In this document: positions 57,453 through 64,000 of the stretch, in pieces
Layout of the letters: each line of letters begins with the position of its first letter
Position numbering within the stretch: position 1 is the first letter of the stretch
Assembly (NCBI RefSeq): GCF_000716785.1
Contig: NZ_JNYY01000002.1
Location: 62,001-126,000 of the forward strand
Direction of reading: 5' to 3'
Source of the DNA: Amycolatopsis vancoresmycina
GTDB lineage: Bacteria; Actinomycetota; Actinomycetes; Mycobacteriales; Pseudonocardiaceae
Length of the DNA stretch: 64,000 nt
Made by a program: the position numbers and the translations under genes
Notes under the pieces: model-generated
Database searches by the model: none
What the model was told of the DNA's origin: nothing
What the model saw: the letters and a program-made list of their open reading frames with translations, nothing else

Positions 57453-58715
57453 TCAGCGAGGCGTGAGGACTTCCTTGCCGCCGACGAACGGCCGCAGCGC
57501 CTCCGGCACCCGGACCGAGCCGTCCTCCTGCTGGTGGTTCTCGACGATCGCGACGATCCAGCGGGTGGTGGCCAGGGTGCCGTTGAGCGTCGCGGCGATC
57601 TGCGGCTTGCCGTTCTCGTCGCGGTAGCGGACCGAGAGGCGGCGGGCCTGGAACGTCGTGCAGTTGGACGTCGAGGTCAGCTCGCGGTAGGTCTCCTGGG
57701 TCGGGATCCACGCCTCGCAGTCGAACTTGCGGTGCGCGGACGTGCCGAGGTCGCCGGTCGCGGTGTCGATCACCCGGTAGGGCACCTCGATCTTCGCCAG
57801 CATCTGCTCTTCCCAGCCCAGCAGCCGCTCGTGCTCCGCCTCGGCCTCGGCCGGCTTGGCGTAGACGAACATCTCGACCTTGTCGAACTGGTGGACGCGG
57901 ATGATGCCGCGGGTGTCCTTGCCGTACGAGCCGGCCTCGCGCCGGTAGCAGGACGACCAGCCCGCGTAGCGGTTCGGGCCGTCGTTCAGGTCGAGGATCT
58001 CGTCGGCGTGGAAGCCGGCGAGCGGCACCTCCGACGTGCCGACGAGGTAGAGGTCGTCGTCCTCGAGGTGGTAGATCTCGCTGGAGTGCTGCCCGAGGAA
58101 GCCGGTGCCGGCCATGATCTCGGGGCGCACCAGCGACGGCGTGATCATCGGCGTGAAGCCGTTCTCGAGCGCCTGCGCGATGGCCATGTTGAGCAGGCCG
58201 AGCTGCAGCTGCGCGCCGACACCGGTGAGGAAGTAGAACCGCGACCCCGACACCTTGGCGCCGCGTTCCATGTCGACGCCGCCGAGCGCTTCGAGCAGCT
58301 CGAGGTGGTCCTTCGGGGCGAAGCCGAGCTTCGTCGGCTCGCCGACGTGCTTGAGGACGGTGAAGTCGTCCTCGCCGCCGACGGGCGCGTCCGGGTGGAC
58401 GAGGTTCGGCACGGTCCGGAACAGCGTGTCGAACTCCTCCGACGCGGTGTTCTGCTCGGCCTCGGCCGCCTTGACCTGCGCGGCGAGGTCCTTCGCCGTG
58501 GCGAGGAGCTGCTGCTTCTCCTCCGGCGGCGCCTTCGGGATCTGCTTGCCCAGGAGCTTCTGCTCGTTGCGCAGCTTGTCCGCGGCCGCGATGGAAGACC
58601 GGCGCCGGGTGTCGAGGGAGAGCAGCTTGTCGACCACTCCCTCGTCTTCACCACGGGCGCGCTGCGACGCGCGCACGGCTTCCGGGTCTTCGCGCAGAGT
58701 CCTGGGGTCAATCAC
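57453..58715 (-). CDS. serS: Seryl-tRNA synthetase
   Basis: This class II synthetase charges tRNA-Ser. The 420-aa protein begins MIDPRTLREDPEAVRASQRA and has the N-terminal coiled-coil arm (KLLSLDTRRRSSIAAADKLR to AAQVKAAEAEQ). The catalytic core has motif 2 in CYRREAGSYGKDTRGIIRVHQFDKVEMF and motif 3 in TLNGTLATTRWIVAIVENHQ. YLVGTSEVPLAGFH and SSCYRREAG are family signatures. GTG 58715 has TACCCT 7 nt upstream and no Shine-Dalgarno. No tRNA gene lies nearby. Confidence 0.97.
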   Translation of the reverse strand: MIDPRTLREDPEAVRASQRARGEDEGVVDKLLSLDTRRRSSIAAADKLRNEQKLLGKQIPKAPPEEKQQLLATAKDLAAQVKAAEAEQNTASEEFDTLFRTVPNLVHPDAPVGGEDDFTVLKHVGEPTKLGFAPKDHLELLEALGGVDMERGAKVSGSRFYFLTGVGAQLQLGLLNMAIAQALENGFTPMITPSLVRPEIMAGTGFLGQHSSEIYHLEDDDLYLVGTSEVPLAGFHADEILDLNDGPNRYAGWSSCYRREAGSYGKDTRGIIRVHQFDKVEMFVYAKPAEAEAEHERLLGWEEQMLAKIEVPYRVIDTATGDLGTSAHRKFDCEAWIPTQETYRELTSTSNCTTFQARRLSVRYRDENGKPQIAATLNGTLATTRWIVAIVENHQQEDGSVRVPEALRPFVGGKEVLTPR

Positions 58716-58722
58716 GGGACAG

Positions 58723-58728
58723 AGGGTA
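58723..58728 (-). promoter_or_regulatory. Putative -10 hexamer (TACCCT), leaderless start of serS
   Basis: On the minus strand TACCCT ends 7 nt before GTG 58715. Confidence 0.45.
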
Positions 58729-58833
58729 GTCCGTACAGACTGTGCGTCCCTACTGGGTTATCCCGACAGTCTGATCGTTGAAGCCCTGTTCACGGCCTCC
58801 TCATACTCGCTTGAGACCCCGAGGAGGCGTTCG

Positions 58834-60126
58834 ATGACCGATGAGCTGCTCGCCCGGCACCGCGCAGTCATGCCGTCCTGGATGTCCCTGCTCTACGAAG
58901 AGCCGATCGAGATCGTGCACGCGCACGACCGCCGGATGACCGACTCCCAGGGACGCACCTACCTGGACTTCTTCGCCGGCGTGCTGACGAACTCGATGGG
59001 CTACGACGTCGCCGAGATCGGCGACGCGGTCCGCAAGCAGCTCGACACGGGCATCCTCCACACCTCGACGCTGTACCTGATCAGGTCCCAGATCGAGCTG
59101 GCCGAGCGGATCGCGAAGCTGTCGAACATCCCGGACGCGAAGGTGTTCTTCACGAACTCCGGCAGCGAGGCGAACGACACGGCGTTGATGCTGGCAACGC
59201 AGTACCGCCGCAGCAACCAGGTGCTGGCGATGCGCAATTCCTACCACGGCCGCTCGTTCGGAACGGTCGCGATCACGGGCAACCGAGGCTGGTCGGCATC
59301 GGCCCTGAGCCCGGTCAAGGTCAACTACGTCCACGGCGGCTACCGTTACCGCAGCCCGTTCCGCGACTTGTCGGACGCGGCGTACATCGACGCGTGCGTA
59401 GCGGACCTGGTGGACGTCCTGGACACGGCAACGGCGGGCGACGTGGCTTGCCTGATAGCGGAGCCGATCCAGGGCGTGGGCGGCTTCAGCCTCCCCCCGG
59501 ACGGCCTGTTCCGGGCGATGAAGGAAGTGCTCGATTCCTACGGAGTGCTGTTCATCTCGGACGAGGTCCAGACGGGCTGGGGCCGGACGGGCGAGCACTT
59601 CTGGGGCATCGAGGCCCACGGAGTGACCCCGGACATGATGACGTTCGCGAAGGGCCTGGGCAACGGCCTGGCGGTGGGCGGCGTGGTGGCCCGAGGCGAC
59701 GTTTTGGACTGCTTCCAGGCCCAGTCGTTCTCGACGTTCGGCGGCAACCCGGTCTCGATGGCGGGCGCAACGGCGGTCCTGGACTACATCAAGGACCACG
59801 ACTTGCAGGCGAACTGCGCAGCCCGCGGAGCGCAGTTGCTGTCCGGCCTCCGAGCGGCGTCATCACCCCTGGTGGCCGAGGTCCGCGGAAAGGGCCTGAT
59901 GATCGGCGTGGAGCTGATCAAGCCGGGAACGACATCCCCGAACGTAGCGGCGGCGGCGCGCATGCTGGAGGAGACGAAGAAGCGCGGGCTGCTGATCGGC
60001 AAGGGCGGCTTGCATGGGAACGTCCTGCGGCTCGGCCCCCCGATGACCCTGACGGCGGAGGAAGCCCAGGAGGGCCTGGACATCCTGGTGGATTCCCTCG
60101 CGGCCACGCACGCAGCGTTGAGCTAG
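58834..60126 (+). CDS. Class III (omega) PLP aminotransferase
   Basis: This 430-aa fold-type I aminotransferase belongs to the ornithine/GABA/AGXT2-like group. It shows YLDFFAGVLTNSMGYDVAEI, FFTNSGSEANDTALMLA, RNSYHGRSFGT, EPIQGVGGFSLPPDGLF, ISDEVQTGWGRTGEHFWG, the Schiff-base lysine in MMTFAKGLGNG (Lys273), and FGGNPVSMAGA. The second half resembles alanine-glyoxylate or pyruvate-dependent enzymes. The substrate is not deducible. GAGGAGG sits 7 nt before ATG 58834. Its stop overlaps that of the convergent TetR gene. Confidence 0.9.
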   Translation: MTDELLARHRAVMPSWMSLLYEEPIEIVHAHDRRMTDSQGRTYLDFFAGVLTNSMGYDVAEIGDAVRKQLDTGILHTSTLYLIRSQIELAERIAKLSNIPDAKVFFTNSGSEANDTALMLATQYRRSNQVLAMRNSYHGRSFGTVAITGNRGWSASALSPVKVNYVHGGYRYRSPFRDLSDAAYIDACVADLVDVLDTATAGDVACLIAEPIQGVGGFSLPPDGLFRAMKEVLDSYGVLFISDEVQTGWGRTGEHFWGIEAHGVTPDMMTFAKGLGNGLAVGGVVARGDVLDCFQAQSFSTFGGNPVSMAGATAVLDYIKDHDLQANCAARGAQLLSGLRAASSPLVAEVRGKGLMIGVELIKPGTTSPNVAAAARMLEETKKRGLLIGKGGLHGNVLRLGPPMTLTAEEAQEGLDILVDSLAATHAALS

Positions 60127-60665
60127 GACCGGAGTCCGTCCATCAGCAGGTTCAGCAGGCGCCCGGCCTTGGCATCGTGCCGAGGCCGGGGCGCCACGGT
60201 GAAGATGCCGATGAGGGAGGCGGCGATGTCGTCGGCGGAGACGTCGGTGCGCAGATCGCCCGCAGCGCGGCCGGCGTCGAGGATCGTGGTGATGGCCGAC
60301 AGCAGCTCGTCCCGGGTTTCCGCATGGGCGATCTCGCCCGCCTCGATCATCGCGAGCAGCGTGTCGAGCATGCCGTTCTTGGTGGCGATCCAGTCCCCGA
60401 ACAGGTCCATCCACCGCCGCAGGGCGGCGGCCGGAGTCAGCTGACCGAGTAATTCGCGGGCCCCGGTGGTCAGCCGCCCGACCTGGTCCCGGTAGACGGC
60501 GTCGACCAGCGACTCCCGGGTCGGGAAGTGCCGGTAGAGGGTGGCAATGCCCACCCCGGCTTCCCGGGCGATGGCCCGCATCGGCGGCTCGCCACCGCCC
60601 TCCGCGAACATGCGGGTCGCGACCGCGAGCAGCTGCTCACGGTTCCGGCTCGCGTCCGCGCGCAT
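60123..60665 (-). CDS. TetR-family repressor, probably controls itself and the divergent oxidoreductase
   Basis: This 180-aa regulator has an N-terminal helix-turn-helix (REQLLAVATRMFAEGG, PMRAIAREAGVGIATLYRHF) and a C-terminal ligand domain with WMDLFGDWIATKNGMLDTLL and LRTDVSADDIAASLIGIF, in the AcrR/SbtR-like style. ATG 60665 is preferred: a GTG at 60683 lies inside a 20-bp operator repeat. Two identical AAACGGA-N6-TCCGTTT sites lie between this gene and the divergent oxidoreductase, which is strong evidence of autoregulation and divergent control. Confidence 0.92.
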   Translation of the reverse strand: MRADASRNREQLLAVATRMFAEGGGEPPMRAIAREAGVGIATLYRHFPTRESLVDAVYRDQVGRLTTGARELLGQLTPAAALRRWMDLFGDWIATKNGMLDTLLAMIEAGEIAHAETRDELLSAITTILDAGRAAGDLRTDVSADDIAASLIGIFTVAPRPRHDAKAGRLLNLLMDGLRS

Positions 60666-60672
60666 CTCACTC

Positions 60673-60692
60673 AAACGGATCACGCTCCGTTT
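60673..60692. promoter_or_regulatory. TetR operator copy 1 (AAACGGA-N6-TCCGTTT)
   Basis: A perfect inverted repeat with 7-bp arms and a 6-nt spacer begins 7 bp upstream of the tetR ATG. It is identical in arms and spacing to copy 2, with centres 42 bp apart (four helical turns). Confidence 0.82.
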
Positions 60693-60714
60693 CTCGTGTT
60701 AGTGTTGGACCAGG

Positions 60715-60734
60715 AAACGGAGCATAGTCCGTTT
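60715..60734. promoter_or_regulatory. TetR operator copy 2 (AAACGGA-N6-TCCGTTT)
   Basis: This is the second identical inverted repeat, 22 bp before the oxidoreductase ATG. Both copies lie in the only shared regulatory region of the divergent pair. Confidence 0.82.
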
Positions 60735-60756
60735 CGCTGTCGTCCGGAGGAGACTC

Positions 60757-61686
60757 ATGCGGGAGAACAGGAGCAGAGCGGTCCGCCTCGAGGCGTTCGG
60801 CGGCCCCGAGGTGCTCGAAGTCCAGGAGGTCCCGACGCCACAGCCGGGCCCAGGCCAGATCCGGGTCCGAGTCACGGCGGCGGGCCTCAACCCGATGGAC
60901 TGGGTCATGACGGCCGACGCGGAAACGGCGGCCAGGTTCGGCTTGACCCTCCCCACGGGATTCGGCACGGACTACGCGGGCGTGGTCGACGAGGTCGGAC
61001 CGGAAGTGACCGACTTCGCCGAGGGCGACCGGGTGTTCGGAAGCGCTTTGTCCCGAGCGATCGCGGACTACGTGGTGGTGGACGCAAGCGGAGAGACACC
61101 GGCGAACGAGGCCCACCACACGCCCCCGGAGGTCGACGACCGAACGGCGGCCACCCTGACCATCGCCGGCCGCACAGCCTCCGCGGCCCTGGCGGTGGTC
61201 GCCCTGGGCCCCCAGGACACGGTCCTGATCGGCGGCGCAGCGGGCGGCGTGGGAGTGTTCGCGGTCCAGCTGGCGAGGCTGACGGGAGCCCGCGTGCTGG
61301 GAACGGGATCGGCGCCCGAATTCCTGCGCGAGCTGGGAGCCGAGCCATTGGCCTACGGCGACGGCCTGGAGGACCGGGTCCGAGCCTTGGCGCCAGGCAA
61401 AATCACCGCGGCCATCGACCTGCACGGAACGGAGACAGCGCTTACCGCGCAGAAGCTCGGCGTACCGGACGCCCGTATCTGCACGATCGCAGCGCAGCTG
61501 GAAGGAATACCGGGAGCCAACGGCGCAAACGCCGCCCCCGGCGCATTGGCAGAGATCGCAGGCTTGGTAGCGGCAGGCAGGCTGCGAATCCCCATCGCAG
61601 CAACATTCCCGGTAGCGCAGATCCGCACGGCAACCGAGCTCCAGGCAGCCCGCCACGTCCACGGAAAGGTGGTCATCGACCTATGA
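60757..61686 (+). CDS. Zinc-independent MDR oxidoreductase, TetR-controlled
   Basis: This 309-aa quinone-reductase-like MDR enzyme has a GroES-like domain (AFGGPEVLEVQEVPTPQPGP, AAGLNPMDW, GFGTDYAGVVDEVG) and a Rossmann domain with LIGGAAGGVGVFAVQLA and LGTGSAPEFLRELGAEPLAYG. The end RHVHGKVVIDL is typical. There are no zinc ligands. GGAGGAGACTC precedes ATG 60757. The operator pair upstream suggests it is derepressed by a small molecule that may also be its substrate, for example a quinone or reactive carbonyl. Confidence 0.9.
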   Translation: MRENRSRAVRLEAFGGPEVLEVQEVPTPQPGPGQIRVRVTAAGLNPMDWVMTADAETAARFGLTLPTGFGTDYAGVVDEVGPEVTDFAEGDRVFGSALSRAIADYVVVDASGETPANEAHHTPPEVDDRTAATLTIAGRTASAALAVVALGPQDTVLIGGAAGGVGVFAVQLARLTGARVLGTGSAPEFLRELGAEPLAYGDGLEDRVRALAPGKITAAIDLHGTETALTAQKLGVPDARICTIAAQLEGIPGANGANAAPGALAEIAGLVAAGRLRIPIAATFPVAQIRTATELQAARHVHGKVVIDL

Positions 61687-61690
61687 AGCT

Positions 61691-61830
61691 GGGTGGTCAT
61701 CCCGTCGCCTGAGGCCGTCAAATCACTTTGAGCCGGGCCCGCAACACAGAGCGCGACGCGAGAGAGAAGCGCACGATTGCGGGCCCGGCTCAAAGTGATA
61801 GGCCTCGGTCAGGCGACGGGATGACCACCC
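61691..61830. repeat. 140-bp inverted repeat with 54-bp arms
   Basis: Arms 61691-61744 and 61777-61830 are complementary over an outer 22 bp (GGTGGTCATCCCGTCGCCTGA) and an inner 23 bp (ATCACTTTGAGCC, then GGGCCCGCAA), with a diverged middle of about 9 bp. The loop is 32 nt. It starts 4 bp after the oxidoreductase stop. There is no gene in it; short reading frames on both strands mirror each other because of the symmetry. Confidence 0.8.
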
Positions 61831-61919
61831 TGCGGCCCACCTCCCCAACGGGGGACGACAGCGGTGCGAGGGTCATCCCGGAGCCTGCCCGTCCGGCGAG
61901 GACATGCTTTTGTCTTTTG

Positions 61920-61943
61920 CCGCGGCAGAATCCCCTGCCGCGG
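61920..61943. repeat. Perfect 9-bp stem hairpin (CCGCGGCAG/CTGCCGCGG)
   Basis: Arms 61920-61928 and 61935-61943 are fully complementary around AATCCC, preceded by a T-rich TTTTGTCTTTT stretch. Read on the minus strand the hairpin is followed by A-rich then GC sequence. It could end transcription or be part of a structured RNA. Confidence 0.55.
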
Positions 61944-61955
61944 TGAGGCGGGTCC

Positions 61956-62078
61956 GACCTCCCCCGCCCCTCCGGTGGGAGTGTCAGTCGCCCCTCGGGT
62001 TCGTCAAGGCGGGAAAGCGTGCCTTGACAAACCCGAGTGCCGACTGAAAAGCGGCTGGGATGAGGGGCGGGGGAGGTC
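61956..62078. repeat. 123-bp nested inverted repeat
   Basis: The outer arms GACCTCCCCCGCCCCT (61956-61971) and their complement (62063-62078) are perfect over 16 bp. Inner arms 61985-62010 and 62021-62046 pair at 23 of 26 positions (CAGTCG, CTCGGGTT, GTCAAGGC) around a 10-nt loop. Together with the 61691-61830 element it fills most of a 580-bp gene-free region. No coding signal is seen. Confidence 0.75.
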
Positions 62079-62130
62079 TGGTGACGTCGCTGGTCAGCTC
62101 GCGTCGCCGGCCACCGGTTCCGAGGCGGCC

Positions 62131-62201
62131 TGTGGACAACGCCGCCGTCGGCCGCCGGTTCCTTGTGGACCACCGCCGGCGCGCGGCCGCGCTGTGGACA
62201 A
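62131..62201. repeat. Third DnaA-box-like cluster
   Basis: TGTGGACAA occurs at 62131-62139 and 62193-62201, with a near copy TGTGGACCA at 62164-62172, all in one orientation. It lies in the gene-free region before the convergent end of the dehalogenase-like gene. Unlike the other two clusters it cannot form a hairpin from its boxes. Confidence 0.5.
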
Positions 62202-62266
62202 CCGCCCTCGGCGGGCCCGGTTTCGTCGGTCCCCTCCGCTAGCGTGGAAAACGGGGGCTGCTCAGC

Positions 62267-63172
62267 TCACCCGCGCACAAACCTCACCACATGCTCCGCC
62301 AGCTCCTCACCCTTGTCCTCCTGCAAGAAATGCCCCGCCCCAGCGATCACCGGGTGCTCCAACCCCGCCGCCCCGCGCATCGCCCGCCGCAGGATCGGAC
62401 CCATACCCGCCGTAATCGGGTCCCCATCCGAAAACGCCACCAAGAACGGAATCTCCAACCCCGTCAGCGTCTTCCACGCCTCCCGGTTGGCCGCCGACGC
62501 CGGGTCGTCCGGCCGGTACGGCACCAACGAAGGCATCGCCCGCGGGCCCGCCTTGTACATCTCGTTCGGGAACGGTGCGTCGTAAGCCGCCCGCACCGAA
62601 TCCGGCAACGGGGACTTACATCCCGACTGCACGAACCGGCCGACGTCCAGCACCGGGGCCTTCTCCACCGCCGACCGGAACGCGTGCCAGACCTCCGGCA
62701 TGTCGACGTCGCCCGTCGGCAGGCCCGTGTTCGCCGCCACCACCCGGGCGAAGCGGGCTGGGTTCGAGGCCACCATTCGCAAGCCGATCAACCCGCCCCA
62801 GTCCTGGCCGACCAGTGTCACGTCGTGCAGGTCCAGTGCGTCGAATGCGAATGCGCGCATCCACTCCACGTGGCGGGCGTAGCTGTGGTCCGCCATGTCG
62901 CCCGGTTTGTCCGACCGGCCGAAGCCCACCAGGTCCGGGGCGATCGCTCGCAGGCCCGCCGTGGCCAGGATCGGGAGCATCTTGCGGTACAGGTACGACC
63001 AGCTCGGCTCGCCGTGCAGCAGGAGGACCGCCGGGCCGTCCGCCGGGCCTGCCTCCACGTACCCCACTCTGATCACGCCGCCGTGCGGGTCGGCCAGCTC
63101 CGCGTAACGGGGCTCGAAGGGGAAGTCGGGCAGGTCCGTGAACCGGTCGTCCGGTGTCCTCAGCAGGCGCAC
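62267..63172 (-). CDS. Haloalkane dehalogenase-like alpha/beta hydrolase
   Basis: This 301-aa protein shows the haloalkane dehalogenase layout. RLLRTPDDRFTDLPDFPFEP opens it. LLHGEPSWSYLYRKMLP (residues 52-68) supplies the oxyanion and first halide-binding region. APDLVGFGRSDKP follows, then the nucleophile in TLVGQDWGGLIGLR (Asp124, the same number as in DhlA). The C-terminal His is in IAGAGHFLQEDKGEEL. The second halide-binding Trp is not certain. GTG 63172 is preferred over 63181 because a TAGCGT box lies 7 nt before it. The family cleaves carbon-halogen bonds, but many members have other natural substrates. Confidence 0.88.
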   Translation of the reverse strand: MRLLRTPDDRFTDLPDFPFEPRYAELADPHGGVIRVGYVEAGPADGPAVLLLHGEPSWSYLYRKMLPILATAGLRAIAPDLVGFGRSDKPGDMADHSYARHVEWMRAFAFDALDLHDVTLVGQDWGGLIGLRMVASNPARFARVVAANTGLPTGDVDMPEVWHAFRSAVEKAPVLDVGRFVQSGCKSPLPDSVRAAYDAPFPNEMYKAGPRAMPSLVPYRPDDPASAANREAWKTLTGLEIPFLVAFSDGDPITAGMGPILRRAMRGAAGLEHPVIAGAGHFLQEDKGEELAEHVVRFVRG

Positions 63173-63179
63173 GGACCCC

Positions 63180-63185
63180 ACGCTA
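63180..63185 (-). promoter_or_regulatory. Putative -10 hexamer (TAGCGT), leaderless start
   Basis: On the minus strand TAGCGT ends 7 nt before GTG 63172; it overlaps the alternative GTG at 63181 and argues against that start. Confidence 0.4.
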
Positions 63186-63195
63186 GTGGGGAACG

Positions 63196-63648
63196 TCAGG
63201 AGATGCCGACCGCCACCACGAGACCGAGGCCGATGTGCGCCGCCGCGACCACGATGCTCACCGGGGCGAACTTCTCGCTCTCGATCGTCGAGGCCACGTC
63301 GATGCGGGTGGCCCACTCCAGCAGGCGGACCGCGATGACCTGGACCGCGATCCCGAGCAGGCCGTAGACCAGCGATGTGATCAGGCCCTCCGTCAGGTCG
63401 CTCGCCGAGTTGAAGATCGCCACGACGACGATGAACGCCATCGACAGCATCCCGGACGCCGTCACGATCACCGCGTTCGGCAGGCCCTGCGTCACCAGCT
63501 TCGACAGCTTGCCCGGCGTGGTCCAGTCGATCGCGTAGAAGCCGGCGAACATCAGCAGCAGGCCGACGACGCCGTACAGCAGGATCGCGCCGATCCCCCG
63601 CACGAGGTCGGAGCCGAACGTGTCGGACAGCGCAAGGGTCGTGTTCAC
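63196..63648 (-). CDS. DUF350 (YjfL-type) membrane protein
   Basis: This 150-aa protein has four membrane helices (IGAILLYGVVGLLLMFAGFY; NAVIVTASGMLSMAFIVVVA; ITSLVYGLLGIAVQVIAVRL; SIVVAAAHIGLGLVVAVGIS) in the DUF350 pattern. The glutathionylspermidine-synthase-like gene lies 45 bp upstream on the same strand, a pairing also seen in E. coli yjfL/yjfC-type loci. The molecular function is unknown. ATG 63648 is preceded by GGGAGA. Confidence 0.87.
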   Translation of the reverse strand: MNTTLALSDTFGSDLVRGIGAILLYGVVGLLLMFAGFYAIDWTTPGKLSKLVTQGLPNAVIVTASGMLSMAFIVVVAIFNSASDLTEGLITSLVYGLLGIAVQVIAVRLLEWATRIDVASTIESEKFAPVSIVVAAAHIGLGLVVAVGIS

Positions 63649-63693
63649 GAGTTGTCTCCCAGGAGAAAAGAGCTGATCAGCGACGGTGTTGTA

Positions 63694-64000
63694 TCACGCT
63701 TCGGGGATGCGATGTGGGACGAATGCCGCACCGTCGTCGGTCACCAGGCCGCCGGTCTCCCGGATGCCCAGGCCCGCGGAGCTGTCGCCGACGATCCACG
63801 CGCCGAGCGCCGGCCGGTAGCCGTCGAACTCGGGCAGCGGGTCGAACGCCTGGTAGACGAAGCCTTCCGCGCCGTAGACACCGCCGGTCTGGGTCTCGTA
63901 GCCGGTCGCGACGATCTGGACGTTCGCGCCCTCGCGGCCCAGCTTCGGCTTGCGGACGTACTCGGTGAGGATGCCCGGGTCGTCGGCGAACGCGGGCAGC
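63694..64000 (-). CDS. Glutathionylspermidine synthase-like ATP-grasp protein, N-terminus cut by window edge
   Basis: Only the last 102 codons are visible. They read through LTEYVRKPKLGREGANVQI, YGAEGFVYQAFDPLPEFDGY, RPALGAWIVGDSSAGLGIRE and GLVTDDGAAFVPHRI before TGA. This is the conserved C-terminal end of the GspS/YjfC family (KP..GREGAN and GDS.AG.GIRE). The family joins a peptide or amino acid to a polyamine-like amine with ATP; YjfC-type members lack the amidase domain and have no settled substrate in actinobacteria. It precedes the DUF350 gene in one operon. Confidence 0.88.
   Translation of the reverse strand, partial: LPAFADDPGILTEYVRKPKLGREGANVQIVATGYETQTGGVYGAEGFVYQAFDPLPEFDGYRPALGAWIVGDSSAGLGIRETGGLVTDDGAAFVPHRIPEA

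Noticed and set aside
58716..58833. tRNA-Ser gene next to serS
   Set aside because: No cloverleaf, GTTCRA loop or acceptor pairing can be formed in this interval.
61353..61946. Short reading frames starting MSRARN on both strands
   Set aside because: They mirror each other because they lie in the arms of the long inverted repeat; no independent coding support.
61691..62078. Insertion sequence or integron attachment site
   Set aside because: No transposase or integrase reading frame, no visible target duplication, and the paired arms do not follow attC layout. A small non-autonomous element remains possible and is reported as a finding.

Overview
The window is high-GC actinobacterial DNA, with GC-rich third codon positions, many GTG starts and 4-bp ATGA/GTGA gene overlaps. 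It carries an arabinogalactan (mycolata-type) cell-wall gene set: dprE1/dprE2, glfT1, glfT2, glf, ubiA, a PAP2 phosphatase, and a wzm/wzt pair. Several stretches match the Rv3777-Rv3816 gene order of Mycobacterium tuberculosis from memory. Together with the EspG/PPE-like proteins and DUF3558 lipoproteins, this points to Pseudonocardiaceae, and Amycolatopsis is my best guess. I see no rRNA, tRNA, CRISPR array, transposase or phage gene.

Layout. 1-5.6 kb: M28 peptidase (cut by the left edge), quinone oxidoreductase, an aminotransferase-like protein without its PLP lysine, the proteasome activator pafE, and an epoxide hydrolase. 5.7-11.4 kb: a GT-C membrane glycosyltransferase, a coiled-coil protein, a GT29-like sialyltransferase, and neuA, neuC and neuB. 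This is a nonulosonic (sialic) acid module placed directly beside the galactan exporter. 11.5-14.2 kb: wzm, wzt, glfT1. 14.2-17.6 kb: type VII secretion accessory genes. 18.0-22.7 kb: glfT2 and a GtrA protein diverge from dprE1-dprE2. 22.8-35.5 kb: four further GT-C-like membrane proteins, ubiA-PAP2-glf, an LLM flavin oxidoreductase, a HAD phosphatase and a PlsC acyltransferase.

35.8-44.4 kb is the most unusual part. A seven-gene minus-strand operon (LpxA-like acyltransferase, ACP, FabG-like SDR, acyl-AMP ligase, LuxE, LuxC, YbhN-type membrane protein) diverges from a DegT aminotransferase and a Gfo/Idh dehydrogenase. The dehydrogenase/aminotransferase/LpxA trio resembles GnnA/GnnB/LpxA, which makes N-acylated 3-amino sugars for lipid A in some Gram-negative bacteria. 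Here it sits in an organism with no lipid A, beside its own ACP and a LuxC/LuxE fatty-acid reductase pair. 47.9-51.8 kb holds a second sugar cassette (LbH acyltransferase, GT4, epimerase, DegT aminotransferase).

44.5-47.9 kb: a secreted M28 peptidase, an ECF sigma factor with a membrane partner, and a lipoprotein. 52-64 kb: a large AfsR-like regulator, L-2-hydroxyglutarate oxidase, a tandem DUF3558 lipoprotein, serS, a class III aminotransferase, a TetR/oxidoreductase pair with two identical operators, a 580-bp intergenic region full of long inverted repeats, a haloalkane dehalogenase-like hydrolase, and a DUF350/glutathionylspermidine-synthase-like pair cut by the right edge.

Most of the window therefore concerns building, decorating and exporting cell-envelope glycans. 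Many first genes have a TANNNT hexamer 6-8 nt before the start codon, which suggests widespread leaderless transcription. Three clusters of TTGTCCACA (DnaA-box-like) motifs and a family of intergenic palindromes between convergent genes are the main non-coding signals.
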